A stretch of 64,000 nt of DNA from Alternaria dauci (taxonomy: Eukaryota; Ascomycota; Dothideomycetes; Pleosporales; Pleosporaceae). The notes under the pieces were generated by a model that saw nothing but the letters and a program-made list of their open reading frames with translations, ran no database searches and had not been told where the DNA came from. The stretch covers positions 2,604,001 through 2,668,000 of the forward strand of contig NC_091273.1 of the NCBI RefSeq assembly GCF_042100115.1, given 5' to 3'. This document shows positions 1 through 10,530 of the stretch, one piece after another. Position 1 is the first letter of the stretch, and the number at the start of each line of letters is the position of its first letter. A program made the translations under genes and the position numbers.

Positions 1-466
1 TAAGCAAAGGCAGTGCCAAGTGTAACCTCTGACCGGGTGGGCATGGCCTCAGATAACAAGCGCAATTCCTCAAACTGCACCGCCGAGCAATAAGCTTCCC
101 ATCTGAGACTATCGTATGTATAGGCTGTTCTCCTAGAGCCTTTTCGTAGATCATACGTCGAATCTCCAAAGGTAGTTTGCTGATGAAGGCAGACTGAGGT
201 TGAGCCACCGTCAATTGGTTCGTTTGTAACTTCCCTGAAATGGAAAGAGCGCGCCTGCGAGGAGTGGGCATCATTGGCGGTTCTATGTCGAATAGAGGAG
301 GTCGCATTCTACCATGCCGATGGGGCAGGAACAGCAGTAAACAACAGATGCAAGGCGAGCAAACTGTCCACAGAATGCACTTGGAGGTCTGCCACATTGC
401 TTTCCGTAGACATATACCCGTCTGGTTGCTGACATCCTTCAACTTGGTCCGAAAGCGTTTCGGCAT
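1..466 (-). CDS. DUF7730 domain protein, truncated at left edge
   Basis: An uninterrupted minus-strand reading frame runs from the ATG at 466 off the left edge, giving at least 155 codons. It starts with a basic segment, then a hydrophobic Cys-rich stretch (about residues 30-48, possible membrane anchor), then a Pro/Arg linker. From about residue 100 comes the sequence FISKLPLEIRRMIYEKALG followed by a Cys-rich patch. The F-x-x-L-P-x-E-(I/L)-R-x-x-I-Y signature is the start of the DUF7730/2EXR-type domain found in large families of uncharacterised dothideomycete proteins. That same signature occurs in two further genes at 1864-2934 and 16110-17054. The layout of basic N-terminus, Cys-rich hydrophobic stretch and DUF7730 domain is usual for this family. 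Function is unknown. The C-terminal part, and any introns in it, lie outside the window. Confidence 0.78.
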   Translation of the reverse strand, partial: MPKRFRTKLKDVSNQTGICLRKAMWQTSKCILWTVCSPCICCLLLFLPHRHGRMRPPLFDIEPPMMPTPRRRALSISGKLQTNQLTVAQPQSAFISKLPLEIRRMIYEKALGEQPIHTIVSDGKLIARRCSLRNCACYLRPCPPGQRLHLALPLL

Positions 467-1016
467 GGTTGTGTGAGGCAATAAGTCGCGAAGATAGCTA
501 GCAGTCGGGGGCGAATCGTGCGGCGCAGGAACGTCCAGGTAAAGAGCCGCAGAAGGCCTCGCGATGCCAGACTCAGAGGATCAAAGCGTCTTTTCTGTGT
601 TTGCTGCTGATCATTGGTGGGGATGCTGGTGTAGTCTTGAGCGAGACTGAAGGGGTGGGGGGCTGCCATGGGGTAGTTGTTGTGGCGCAGTCTTGGCCCA
701 ACTAAGCAGGTAGCCACGATGACGATGAGGTAGGTCCGAGGGTACGCTAACCATGCGTCTTGACGCGAAGCTAGGACCATATCACAGCTTGCCTTTTCCA
801 TAGATCTAGTCCACTTTTGCTTCCAGTTTACATCTCAGGTTTTAGGATACAACCTCCCAATCCAGCTTTCACTAAGCACTGGGATTCTTACTTCAACCAG
901 TCAGTCATGCATCTCACATTCCATCTATTTGGTTCGCAAGTGGCACGGAAATCTCCCTAGACTACATTGAACTAGGTACGGACTCGTATAACATATGCCC
1001 CGCTCCCTAATGCAAC
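467..1016. other. Intergenic, promoter of left-edge gene and 3' end of RidA gene
   Basis: No supported gene. A 120-codon minus-strand frame at 439-801 overlaps the start of the left-edge gene in another frame and resembles no family. The stretch should hold the promoter and 5' leader of the DUF7730 gene starting at 466 and the 3' end of the RidA-family gene. Confidence 0.6.
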
Positions 1017-1464
1017 TCAGCCCAAGTGCGCCTCTGCTTCTATCTCAATCTTCATCGTCTTGTACAAAGACACAACCTGCACAACTGTCATGAGAGGCCC
1101 GTGTTTCTTGCATCGCTCCTTCAAGTTGCGGATGATCGGCCCCGCAATGTCATCAACGGGCACGGTAATGTATATGCGTATCTTGTACACCTGGTCCCAA
1201 CCCGTCCCACCAGCCTGACAGACAGCATGTTCGACATTGTCAAAGGCCTGGTCAACCTCTTTTGGAAGATCGTCGGGATATTCCTCCGTCGTGCGGTCCC
1301 ATCCACCTGGGCCTGTCAGTGTGGAATAACATATCCAATGGCGTCGAAGTACCTTGACCGGAAATCTCGATACGGTTGTCGATGCGCACTGCCTGACTGT
1401 AATTGAGATCACGCTTGGATCGCTCGCCGAAGCCAGGGTAGTCGAAGTACTGGAGGTGCGACAT
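1017..1464 (-). CDS. RidA/YjgF/UK114-family protein
   Basis: Two exons (1464-1353 and 1306-1017, minus) with a 46-nt intron encode 133 aa, the normal size for the family. Splicing at CAAG|GTACTT and CCCAG|GTGG restores the family motif SGQGGWD near residues 34-40. The C-terminus carries the typical KIEIEAEA strand. Family members form trimers, and the RidA branch hydrolyses reactive enamine/imine intermediates from PLP enzymes. Here the segment that aligns with the catalytic Arg of bacterial RidA (P-A-R-S-x-V-E-V) reads PLMTVVQV, so the Arg is missing. The protein is therefore probably one of the non-RidA Rid branches, common in fungi, and deaminase activity should not be assumed. A run of 15 C (coding sense) ends four bases before the ATG. 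A TATAAAA box lies about 95 nt upstream. Confidence 0.85.
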
Positions 1465-1467
1465 GAT

Positions 1468-1482
1468 GGGGGGGGGGGGGGG
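1468..1482. repeat. 15-nt G/C homopolymer next to RidA start codon
   Basis: Positions 1468-1482 are an uninterrupted run of G on the plus strand, read as C15 in the 5' leader of the RidA-family gene and ending three bases short of its ATG (1464). Such tracts change length easily. Confidence 0.95.
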
Positions 1483-1555
1483 TTTTAGAACGAGACTTGA
1501 GATGCTGCAAAGTTTGAGAGGCGCAGTACGCTATAGTATGCGATGCGCACCCGCC

Positions 1556-1562
1556 TTTTATA
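1556..1562 (-). promoter_or_regulatory. TATA box of RidA-family gene
   Basis: TATAAAA on the minus strand, about 95 nt upstream of the RidA ATG. Position and match fit a core-promoter TATA element; there is no transcript evidence. Confidence 0.5.
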
Positions 1563-1863
1563 CATCAACTACGTGGACCGAACATTCCATGAAATTCCCC
1601 TCTTGTTGGTAGCAACTGTGCCACCTCAACTACGTCTAGAAGATATTGGTAAGCCCTATTTAGGCGCCCCAGAAGACTTACTGCAAGCAGCTGAACGCAT
1701 GCATGGTGGGCTGCACGACAAGACCTTGGCAACAAGCTGAATCCTACATGAATTGTCATTATATGACTGGCTCTCAATGCAAGCTTAATGATAGCGGCGT
1801 GCCCCACATATATCCTTGACCGGAAACCTGGCGAGCTTGGCCGTCTACAAAAGGTCACACATT

Positions 1864-2934
1864 TCAGTCTTGGTCACCTCCAGTACCAAGGCCATTGTTT
1901 GGTATGCTCAGTCTCACGGTGCTATCACCCATATCCCAATCTGTCCTGCAACTCGGATACGGCAGAACGACTACAGCCTCGCGTGGCCTCTTCACCGTCC
2001 TCACACTGTCCAGCAAAATGTCTTCCAATTCCAGCCAAAGAATCTGCCAAATTTGCTGCGGGCTGGGGTCAATCAATATGACTTGAAGATGCCTCAAACC
2101 TTGCATACTCGCTATTATTCCCCAGCCCTTTTCCCAGTTGGCCGTGTCTTCGCGGTATGCGAGGCGATTTGAAGGGCCGCGACGCAGATGTGGGAGTGCG
2201 CGAATAGCCCAGCGCAAATGTAGCGTGCGAATCGAATCGAGACGTTGCTGTGGAACCGAGGAGGGAAGGTAGAGCAAATGGGTGATGTGAAGGAGGGAGA
2301 AGGTATGCGCGCTGTAAAGATACGGGATGGCCTCGGAGTACCTAAATCCCAGCACTTTGTCAGTCTCCCCAATGGTGTCGTAATGATAGTCGGAAGAGGG
2401 AGGCAACACATACATTCGTCTACAGACCCTCGCTATAGTCACTCCACCACTGTATAGCCTCGCGCCCTTCTTGCCGAAGACAAGCACGCGACACATGTAC
2501 TCCCTGCCGTCTCCTTCGCTACCGCAAATGAAATGCCCGAACCTCTTTTTCTTTGTACTCAACGTCAAATGCACAATCTCTGCACCCATGACGTACTCAT
2601 ACACCATCCGCCTCAGCTCAATTGGCAGCCGCGCGAAGAAGGTGCTCTGACCTTGGGCGTGCGTCCGCGCATCAACCTCGACATCCGGTTCAGACGTCAA
2701 GCTCAGGGTTGACTTGCGCGGACGCACCGCGCCGTGTTGCGGTGCAGAGGATTTCAGCGCAAACAGACCTCGCGACTTAGGCTTGGACGATGATGACTCG
2801 GTGGACGGTATATCGTGAGGCGCCCAGCGGATGCTAGGTAAGCGATCCAAGAGCGGCATTTTGGGCTTCATCGCTGGATTAGGGCGCGGGTGCGAGCGTG
2901 AGATGGGGAGTATGGACGCAAAGAGGGGCGGCAT
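1864..2934 (-). CDS. DUF7730 domain protein
   Basis: Minus-strand gene starting at the ATG at 2934. The uninterrupted frame has 356 codons, but a 72-nt in-frame segment at 2342-2413 has perfect intron ends (GTATGT...TTTAG). Removing it joins CRRMYSEAIPYLY, which reads as the normal family sequence, so the spliced product is most likely 332 aa. The N-terminal 90 residues are basic and low complexity. The DUF7730-type domain begins near residue 98 (FFARLPIELRRMVYEYVMG) and runs to the C-terminus with several Trp/Leu-rich helices. Because the intron keeps frame and has no stop, intron retention would still yield a protein with a 24-residue insert. Function is unknown; some annotations call such proteins F-box-like, which I consider unproven. 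Confidence 0.82.
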   Translation of the reverse strand: MPPLFASILPISRSHPRPNPAMKPKMPLLDRLPSIRWAPHDIPSTESSSSKPKSRGLFALKSSAPQHGAVRPRKSTLSLTSEPDVEVDARTHAQGQSTFFARLPIELRRMVYEYVMGAEIVHLTLSTKKKRFGHFICGSEGDGREYMCRVLVFGKKGARLYSGGVTIARVCRRMYVLPPSSDYHYDTIGETDKVLGFRYSEAIPYLYSAHTFSLLHITHLLYLPSSVPQQRLDSIRTLHLRWAIRALPHLRRGPSNRLAYREDTANWEKGWGIIASMQGLRHLQVILIDPSPQQIWQILWLELEDILLDSVRTVKRPREAVVVLPYPSCRTDWDMGDSTVRLSIPNNGLGTGGDQD

Positions 2935-3756
2935 GGTACGGCCTGGCCGGGCCCCTTTGGCCGGGCGGGCGCGTCAGAAGACGCCGTGGCTGAGGCGTAC
3001 CCAGAGTGATGATGGGTTGATGGCGGATAGCTGGGTAAGCGGGGTTGGCACGCGTTGCTTGTTCCGCACAAGCTTCGTCCGGGGTGTGGGGAAGCTTGAG
3101 TGGGCCCTAGATGTCTTTACTACTTGAATAGAGTATGCGTCGATATGCTTTTTCAGCACATGTGCTTGCTCTCTGCCTTTATATGATAGGAGAGCAACGT
3201 GTACCTAGGTGTGCTTCACGCTGTTACTTGGCGATTGTGTAAGCAGTAGGTGGAACTCGCACTTTGTCGCTCAAACAGGTAGCGCGTCTCCGCCGCTGCG
3301 ACCAACATTACCGCACGTAGTCGACGCTGTACATTTCTCGATAGGTCCATTGTTTCATACCACAGACTGGATCTTTGGAAATGCAGTGAAGCCATCGCTC
3401 TCCACGTTAGCATCCCCTGGAACCATATGGTGCCGAAATAGGCAGTTTACCCGACTGCAATTTCAGGCCGCCAGACCCTGTCCAGAGATCGGGATAGGCA
3501 GTGAGAACTTCGAAAAGAGCTTCCAACTCTATCGTCTCACTCGAGGCTGCAAAGGAATGGTACCTGGTCACCCGGGCGAGTTACCGGCTTTTTCGTAACT
3601 CCGCGCTTCTTTTGTACTGGTATTCCAGCACAGCCACTCGCACAGTCATGTACCAAGCGCACCTTCCCCAGTGTGTAAATCAGCTTGTCATTGACATGTG
3701 CCCACACTAAACTTCACCTAAAGACCTTTGTCATCTCCAGGCTAGAAGACAGCACC
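2935..3756. other. Divergent promoter region, DUF7730 gene and Zn2Cys6 gene
   Basis: 822 bases between two divergent start codons (2934 minus, 3757 plus). Short frames here resemble no family. It should hold both promoters and the 5' leaders. Confidence 0.6.
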
Positions 3757-5379
3757 ATGAGGAAACGCCTTCGCGCTTGTGAAGAGTGCCATCGTCTAAA
3801 GATCAAGTGCGACATCACCAGTGACCCTGACGCAGCGAGCTGCGGAAGATGCGCGCGCAACAACCTGGAATGCGTTCCAGCAACGCCGCGACTACAACGC
3901 AATCGTATCCAAGAGCTCGAAGCGCAGATACAGGAACTCAACAACTTGTTACAGAGTCAAAGCACCACCAGCCCTACGCCAAGCCGTTCACCTGGAGGTC
4001 TTACCACCACACCGCCAGGCAGATCGCCCGGTAGCCTTTCCGACAACCACTACGATGGTGTATTATCCTTCCTCGACACCCGCATTGCGCCTATCAAGCA
4101 ACAACACCTGCTTCACCTTTATGCGCATCAGGCAGGGGCGGCATGGCCAGTCATACGCCTGTCGATGGACCTTGACCATCTCCGCACAAAAGCTCCCATC
4201 TTACTGCTCTCTGTTATGGCATACTGCATTACGCAAGAGGCGCAAGGCGTAGACATAGAAACGCACGATGAGCTAGTGCGCGAGACGATGCGTGTTCTCA
4301 GCGAAGAGGTCATCTATAGGGGGCAGAGGTCTCTTGAGCTCGTGCAGGCGCTACTCGTAGCCGCGCTATGGAACAAAAGTACGCGGAGAGGTCGACAGGG
4401 GAGCTGTTATCAGCTCCTGCAGCTAGCCGCCGACATGGCCATCGATTTGGGTATCGCAGGATTCGGTTTGCAGCCCTCCCCCGTGGCTTACTTCGACCGG
4501 CATGAGGATACGGGGTCGCTCGAGGCACGGCGTACCTGGCTAGCCTGTTATGTGGGATTGTCGAGCTCAGCGATTAGCATCCGCCGGCCTAACCCGTACC
4601 CTTGGGACTCTTATCATGAAGAGTGTGTTGTATACCTGGAAAGCCAAGGAGATGCTTCAGACATACTGCTTTGCCAGATTGTCCGTATCACGAAGCTGAA
4701 TATGGAGATTTGCACCCACCTGTGTCTTTGCCAAATCACCACTTTTGTCGATGGTAATGATTACAACACATATGCCGTAATCGATACGCTAAAGGGCAAG
4801 CTTGATGCATGGGCAGCTCAGATCCCACCTGGCCTCGCAACATCCCAGACACTAAAGGTGTGGTGGCATGTAGCCATGGTTCACCTGTACGAGCTTGTGC
4901 TGCACACACCCACAAACAAGGCATCGTTTGCAGCTCCATTCATTCCAGGTCGTCTGCCTATCAAGGACTATCCCAAGCCAGCCAACATCATCGCTCCCCT
5001 CAAAGCGACTCTCGAGGCCCTTGTCCAGAACTGCCACGCTGTCCTCGACACGGCTGCAGAGATGGATCCAGCTTTGGCTGTTCACTTGCCGTCATTTTGC
5101 TTTGCGCCCACCGTCATCTACACGCTCTTCGTGCTCGTTACCCTCATGGTAGCCACGACCGACCCAGAAAACACTTACGGGCAGTGTCTGCCAAAAGACT
5201 GTTTTCGCATCGAAGACTGCGCACTCAAAATGCGCAATCTAGTCGTGTATATGAAAGTCTTGGATCCGACGCTGAGTTGTTATACCACACGTTTGTTTGA
5301 TGCGACGAGCTGGCTGGAGCAGTGGTACAACGATTATACCGCTATTCTGCAGCGATATGAAGCAAATCTTGTCAATTAG
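3757..5379 (+). CDS. Zn2Cys6 fungal transcription factor
   Basis: Single-exon gene of 540 aa. The frame is open from 3685, but the ATG at 3757 is chosen because it places the zinc cluster at the N-terminus as is usual. The six ligands are C8, C11, C18, C29, C32 and C39 (C-x2-C-x6-C-x10-C-x2-C-x6-C), with the basic helix RLKIKC. A short coiled coil follows (RNRIQELEAQIQELNNLL, about residues 48-65), the usual dimerisation element. A Ser/Thr/Pro linker comes next, then a long helical region matching the fungal-specific regulatory domain (about 100-500). It should be a nuclear DNA-binding regulator. No target can be named from sequence: the neighbours are a DUF7730 gene and a cell-wall type fasciclin gene, and nothing like a cluster surrounds it. 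Confidence 0.9.
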   Translation: MRKRLRACEECHRLKIKCDITSDPDAASCGRCARNNLECVPATPRLQRNRIQELEAQIQELNNLLQSQSTTSPTPSRSPGGLTTTPPGRSPGSLSDNHYDGVLSFLDTRIAPIKQQHLLHLYAHQAGAAWPVIRLSMDLDHLRTKAPILLLSVMAYCITQEAQGVDIETHDELVRETMRVLSEEVIYRGQRSLELVQALLVAALWNKSTRRGRQGSCYQLLQLAADMAIDLGIAGFGLQPSPVAYFDRHEDTGSLEARRTWLACYVGLSSSAISIRRPNPYPWDSYHEECVVYLESQGDASDILLCQIVRITKLNMEICTHLCLCQITTFVDGNDYNTYAVIDTLKGKLDAWAAQIPPGLATSQTLKVWWHVAMVHLYELVLHTPTNKASFAAPFIPGRLPIKDYPKPANIIAPLKATLEALVQNCHAVLDTAAEMDPALAVHLPSFCFAPTVIYTLFVLVTLMVATTDPENTYGQCLPKDCFRIEDCALKMRNLVVYMKVLDPTLSCYTTRLFDATSWLEQWYNDYTAILQRYEANLVN

Positions 5380-6554
5380 TAGGGACACAAAGGGATTTAA
5401 TAGTTCTCCAGTAGTCGCATCGTCGCGGTCAAATTTGGCCGCCGTGGTCGGTGAAATCTTGCCGTGGTAATTTGTGATTGGTGCATACGTGGTCGCTCCT
5501 GCATAAGTGTAATTAGGCGGGTTCTGGCCGTCCTCCAGGCGTGCTTACTGGCCTCCAGCCTGCAGCAATGACATTTTCGGCTGCGAAAAACATCTCTAAA
5601 TGTTTTGCAAGTTGGTGTTCTGCTGTCTGATGATGCAAGATATCGATATTCAAATACACATGTAGCAGAACTTTACTGACGTAGGCTTCCTGCCTAAATC
5701 TCGTGTTTTGCTGCACCGCCATGTGACGCTTTATTCCGGTGATCGTCTCTCAACCTCATTCATTGCGATATACAGCTAACGCATGTATAGGACGGTGATC
5801 AGAGAATAATCTTGTGGATAGTCAGATGCGTGTTAGCAATACTGAGCAGCCTCTTGCGTGCATCTTGCACCTTCCCGAGGTCCTTTCTCTCTCTTCTCCT
5901 TGGGGCGTTCGCGCCGCAAAAGAACCCGAACTCAGAATGCCACAACATTACTTTTGGTGGATGTGTATGTACCTAGCAGCGATTACAGGCGAGTTTTAGC
6001 CGTTCCCCCCGTATGTGTGACCACCATTACAAGTCCTACGTTTTGTCGGTTGGGACTGCAAGACAGTGGGTACCGGCCAGATTTCCCCCATTACGCCCCG
6101 CACGTACCCCTGCTGATTCGCCTTTTCGTATGCAAGCAAGGACGAACACCTAGGTACGGTTGTCGCATCACCCGTATGCAAGGCCGCCAAGGGCTATCAA
6201 CCTCGAATATGCCTAGGACCATGCCGCGATAGTGTTTGCAGTTAGGCGATGATGCTATAATCGTTGCATGCTGCCTTGATCGTACACTTCCAGAAACGAA
6301 GGCGTGTGGCTTAGCTGCGAAGTCGTAGATGTCATGGAGTAAGCACGCAGGAATTGAGCAGCCGGTGGTATGAATGTACTCATGATGGCGTTTGAGTATA
6401 GCCTTGACGAGGACGTGAAGAGGTGTATAAAAGAGGTGGTCCCGCGGGCATCACGGCAGAGCATCACAGCAGCGCATCTTCAAGCTTCAATCTACGGACA
6501 ATACTTCCTTCAACATCGCAATCTCCGTTGTCTCTTCTTCCAAGATACTCGACC
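5380..6554. other. Intergenic, upstream of fasciclin gene
   Basis: 1.2 kb between the zinc-cluster gene and the fasciclin gene. Short frames on both strands resemble no family. A TATAAAA box sits at 6426-6432. A CCTAGGTA palindromic motif at about 6149-6156 recurs, as CCTAGG with varying flanks, in other intergenic stretches (near 3204, 10459 and 29935). Confidence 0.55.
6426..6432 (+). promoter_or_regulatory. TATA box of fasciclin gene
   Basis: TATAAAA 123-129 nt upstream of the fasciclin ATG at 6555, followed by a pyrimidine-rich leader typical of strongly expressed fungal genes. Confidence 0.55.
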
Positions 6555-7944
6555 ATGCGTCCATCCCAAGTCTTCTTCTGTGCCATCCTGGCAGGCACGA
6601 GTATAGCCCAGGGCGATCTTGGTGCTCTTCTGGCTTCACAGCCCGACCTGAGCACTCTCCTTGAGCTAGTCGGTCTGGTAGATGGTCTAGCAGACACTCT
6701 CTCCGCCGCCTCCAACATCACCATCTTCGCGCCGACAAACGATGCTTTCGCAGCCGTACCACGCGATGTGCCCGAGGGCCAGGCTATTGAGAACAAAAAC
6801 GACACTATTGCCATTGGCGCCCTGCTCGCCAACCACGTCTTCAAGGGCGTATATCCTGCCAGTGTCATTACGGATGTCCCGACGTTTGCACAAACGCTCC
6901 TGGACAGTTCGTATGTGAACGAGATTCAACCTTTTTCCAACTTCACTGGCGGAGCATACAACGAGCTTGTCAAGAATGGAGAAGACGTCTGTGTCATTTC
7001 TGGAGAACAAACCATTTCCACCGTTACTGAAGCCGTAAGTAGCAATCTCTATACCCACTACATGCCTTGTAATATCACTAACACAAGAAACAGGACATCA
7101 TGCTAGGCGAAGGCATCACCATCCACAAAATCGACACAGTCCTGTCCTTCGGCGCGCCCTTCCAACTCTTCACCTACCGCTCCGGTTACTTCACCATGAA
7201 CGCCGCTCTCGAAGCCGCCCAACTCGCCATCGACTTTGGCCTCTCCGGCGCTGATGTGACCGGCCTCAACATCTCCGACTTTACCATCTTCGTCCCTACC
7301 GACGAGGCCTTTGAGTCCATTGGTTCCGTGCTCGAGGCTGCGGACCAGACAACCCTGCAGGAAGTGCTCAAGTACCACATCATCCCTAGCAATGTCATCT
7401 TTTCGACTGCGCTGGGTAATGTCACGGTCAAGAGTCTCCAGGGCGCGGATTTGGTGTTTACAGTTCTTGAGGATGGGAGCGCGTGGGTCAATGGTGCGAA
7501 GATTGTTTACGCAAACACTATCTTGTTCAACGGTGTTGCGCATGTTATTGATGGGTTAGTAGACTCTTGCTCCTTTCACGACAGATGTAACATGCTAACC
7601 CCTGATTCCCAAATAGTGTCCTTAACCCCCTTGCTCCGTTCGAACGCGCATCTCTCGAGCCTTCTGCACCACCAGCCGATCGTGTCGCTTTCGAAGACGC
7701 AACGTCCGTATCCGAGCTACCCTTTTCTAGCGCTTCTCTCGCTTTTGGAGGTGACCTCATGACGTACACGACTACACCGGAACTCCTAAAGACCGTTGCT
7801 GCTGTTGCTACGCCTACAGCTGCCGTCAACGCTACGACGACAGGCTTACCCATGGCGACTTATACTGGAGGTGCAATGGGCATGCTGCCTGGTGCTGGTG
7901 TGGCTATTGCTGGAGCCGTGGGAATGGCTGCTGCTCTTGTTTAG
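6555..7944 (+). CDS. Fasciclin (FAS1) domain protein, probable GPI anchor
   Basis: Three exons (6555-7034, 7094-7554, 7617-7944) give 422 aa; introns are 59 and 62 nt with GTAAGT/CAG and GTTAGT/TAG ends and a TGCTAAC branch site in the second. The N-terminus is a signal peptide (about residues 1-19, cleavage after SIAQ). Two FAS1 domains follow. The first (about 22-165) contains NITIFAPTNDAF. The second (about 175-325) contains DFTIFVPTDEAF and the terminal H-V-I-D-G element. The last 25 residues are Gly/Ala-rich and hydrophobic after a small-residue stretch, as in GPI-attachment signals. It is likely a cell-surface adhesion or wall-associated glycoprotein; many N-x-S/T sites are present. The ATG at 6555 was chosen because the longer frame upstream runs into the TATA region. 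Confidence 0.9.
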
Positions 7945-8372
7945 GTCACTAGAGGATGGGAGTGGTGAAGACTAGGATTTGAAGAGCGTGGTTTCAAGTT
8001 GAACGCAGTGCATGATACGCATGTACGGACGGCATAATATTTAGATCTCATTCACTTTTTGTTTTCGACGGCGGGAGCACTTGTAGCCGTTCCAAGTTAG
8101 CATAAGCGTTAGGAACTAAAGCATATTTAGTAATAGTTTTGATATACCAGTTCTTACCGCGATGTCTGGTTGATAAAGGTCTTGTACCAGAAGGCTCTCA
8201 CTATATGAACTTCAAGGGTGGATGCAAATATGGAATGTAGAGGTTGAATGTCACAAACGATATATGGGTGTTGATCATTAACATTGCTCGTATTTAGCAC
8301 TGCGAGATTCGGGTTGATTTAGGAATGTTCCTGACAACATGAACAGCGCGCAGACTTCCGCATCCCAGTCCA
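7945..8372. other. Convergent intergenic region
   Basis: 3' ends of the fasciclin gene (plus) and the GTPase gene (minus) face each other. AT-rich, no reading frame of note. Confidence 0.6.
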
Positions 8373-10530
8373 TCATGAGGCTTCAACCTTCTTGCCTTCT
8401 GGCTGATTCTCCTTCCCCTTGTCATCTTTATGCAAATCAGGGTTCAGCGGATGCTTAGGGTCGTAGCCAACCCTCTTGACAATACCCAGTCCTTTGGTCC
8501 TCCCCTCACGGAAGAGTATTCGATCACCCACAGTCAAGTACTCAGGCCGCTGTACGAAACGGAAGGCTACCTGGGCTCGATCACCCGTACGGATGTACTG
8601 GCGGTCTATGTCTATTATTGCACAGGTTTGGGACACAGGACCAACATGCAGCATAGCCTGATACTTGATCTTGATGGTCGTCGCGTGTGATAGGATCAAA
8701 ACTTCGGCAACAAACTCACGGTACACCTTGGGATTCGGGAGAATGCCAGTTGTTGGATCAGGCTTGTCAGCTTTATGCAAGACGACCATGCCTTTCCGTA
8801 CGTCTTTTCGCCGAACGTTGCGTAGCGCAAGACTACCAGACTGGCCAGCGGAGCAACCAGGGACTTGTATTCGTTTTCGCTCAATGGAGCGTACTTTTGT
8901 CGTTTGGAATTGGCCCAGACTGTCGGGACCGATCAAAACTGTATCACCAGCGTGTATGACGCCAGACTTTACAACTCCTGAAACCACGGTGCCGACGAAC
9001 GGGACCGAGAACGTGTCGTTTACGTGAAACTCCAGAGGCGCAGAGCTGTCGTAGTTGCCGTGATGGGGTAGCGCATTGAGGAACATGCGCACCAGGTCCA
9101 GGTTGTGACCGGTGACGTTGGACACTTGGAAGATGGGGCATATGCGACTCGAAACGAACTGAGTGGCGGTATTGATGCATTCCTCCCTGTTCTTGATGAA
9201 GATGGGTATCTTTCGCGCGCCGGGAGATTTGAGGATTTTGGTGAGCTGAGTGATGGTTTGTTCGAGAATTTGTGGGGGACATATGTCGATTTTGGTGATG
9301 ACGACCATGACGGGCACATTGAGCGCGAGTGCAATACCTAGATGCTCTTTGCTCATGCCCACCAAGCCATTGTTAGCCGCGATCATCAAGAGACAGTAGT
9401 TGGGCTCGCTAGACAGTAGCCCGAAGACTGTGGTCCGCAAGTACCGCTCGTGACCTGCAAGGTCAGTGAAACTGATGACTTTGGCCGACCGCCGTCCAAT
9501 CTCCTCCCAAGTAAGTTTTCGACCTGCGACGTTGGACACGACAACTTCGCTCTTGCTGTCGAAACCCATTATCTCCATGCCGACCGAGCTGGTTCGACCG
9601 CTCTCGATTTCGTGCTTGTGGCGGAAGAGGTTGACGCGCGCTTTTCCACGGCCGTCGTCAAGGCCGCCCTTGACAAGGACACCCAGCATGGTGCTTTTGC
9701 CAGCGTCGACTGCGTAGAGTCAGCTTCTATCTTTATCCGTATTTGAAGAAACTCACCATTTCCTACGACTGCTATCCTCGTCTCAATCACATCGTCGACA
9801 CTCTGCGGCTGTTGTCGCAGGATCATTTTGCCACTGAGTCCGGTATCCTTCGCATCGCGAGGTCCGACTTCAACGTCACCGCCAACGTTCCGCGTCATGA
9901 GCATTTTGTAGTCGGCCTTTATCTGTTCGCAGACGACGCCTATCCTCTCCAGTGCGAAATCCCACTGACTCTTGGTGAAACCCATGGAATCACCGCTGTC
10001 TTCCATGCCAACATCGAACAAGACCTCGCCATGGCCCTCTGCTAGACGTTCCTTGATGTGCTCAGCGAGTGCTGCAACGTTCTCCTCGGCGGGGTCGGTA
10101 AGGAGCGTCTTGAGGCGGATATGCGTCTTGTTGTCATCGGAGAGACCGAGCTCGTCCAGGATGCTGAGCTCATCGTGGTCTTCGAGGACGGCGGGGGCTT
10201 GGCCGGGAGGTCGGCGCAGCGCTTGTTGTTTCTGGACGTAGTCGGCGAATTCGCTGAGCGCCTGGTATGTTGATTAGCCTGAGAATGGCGTGTCAGGCTA
10301 CGATGAGTAGCCCATTGAATTGAGGAAGCTGCCGACTGGACTTGAAAAGTATCCTGAAGGTCGCCGCTGCATTCTCTACACATCTGGGAATGGCTCCAGA
10401 ACCAGCGGATACTTCCATGGTACATGTTGGGTACAAGCCAGAACAGCGGGCTGCTTCCTAGGTGGCTACTTACAGACTCTCCCTTCCGCCGTTCGGCCAG
10501 ACTTTGTTTGGGCTCGTGTCGCGACGCCAT
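8373..10530 (-). CDS. GTPBP1/GTPBP2-like translational GTPase
   Basis: Three exons on the minus strand (10530-10474, 10261-9757, 9709-8373) encode 632 aa. The 47-nt intron at 9710-9756 splits the P-loop; splicing restores GNVDAGKST (residues 186-194). Further GTPase motifs are DLAGHERY (G3) and TKID (G4). After the G domain come EF-Tu-like beta-barrel domains II and III, with FHVNDTFSVPFVGTVVSG at their start. The family (human GTPBP1/2) is related to eEF1A/eRF3; mammalian GTPBP1 acts in translation elongation and exosome-linked mRNA turnover. The first intron (10262-10473, 212 nt) is far longer than any other here. It leaves a 19-codon first exon, so the extreme N-terminus is the least certain part. 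A charged C-terminal tail follows domain III. Confidence 0.88.

Larger units (their letters stand above)
1465..1863. other. Intergenic between RidA and DUF7730 genes
   Basis: Contains the RidA promoter (C15 tract, TATA-like box) and the 3' end of the DUF7730 gene, which stops at 1864. No further gene is supported; overlapping short frames on both strands resemble no family. Confidence 0.6.

Noticed and set aside
439..801. 120-codon minus-strand frame with a hydrophobic segment
   Set aside because: It overlaps the start of the left-edge DUF7730 gene in another frame and has no domain; the DUF7730 frame is far better supported.
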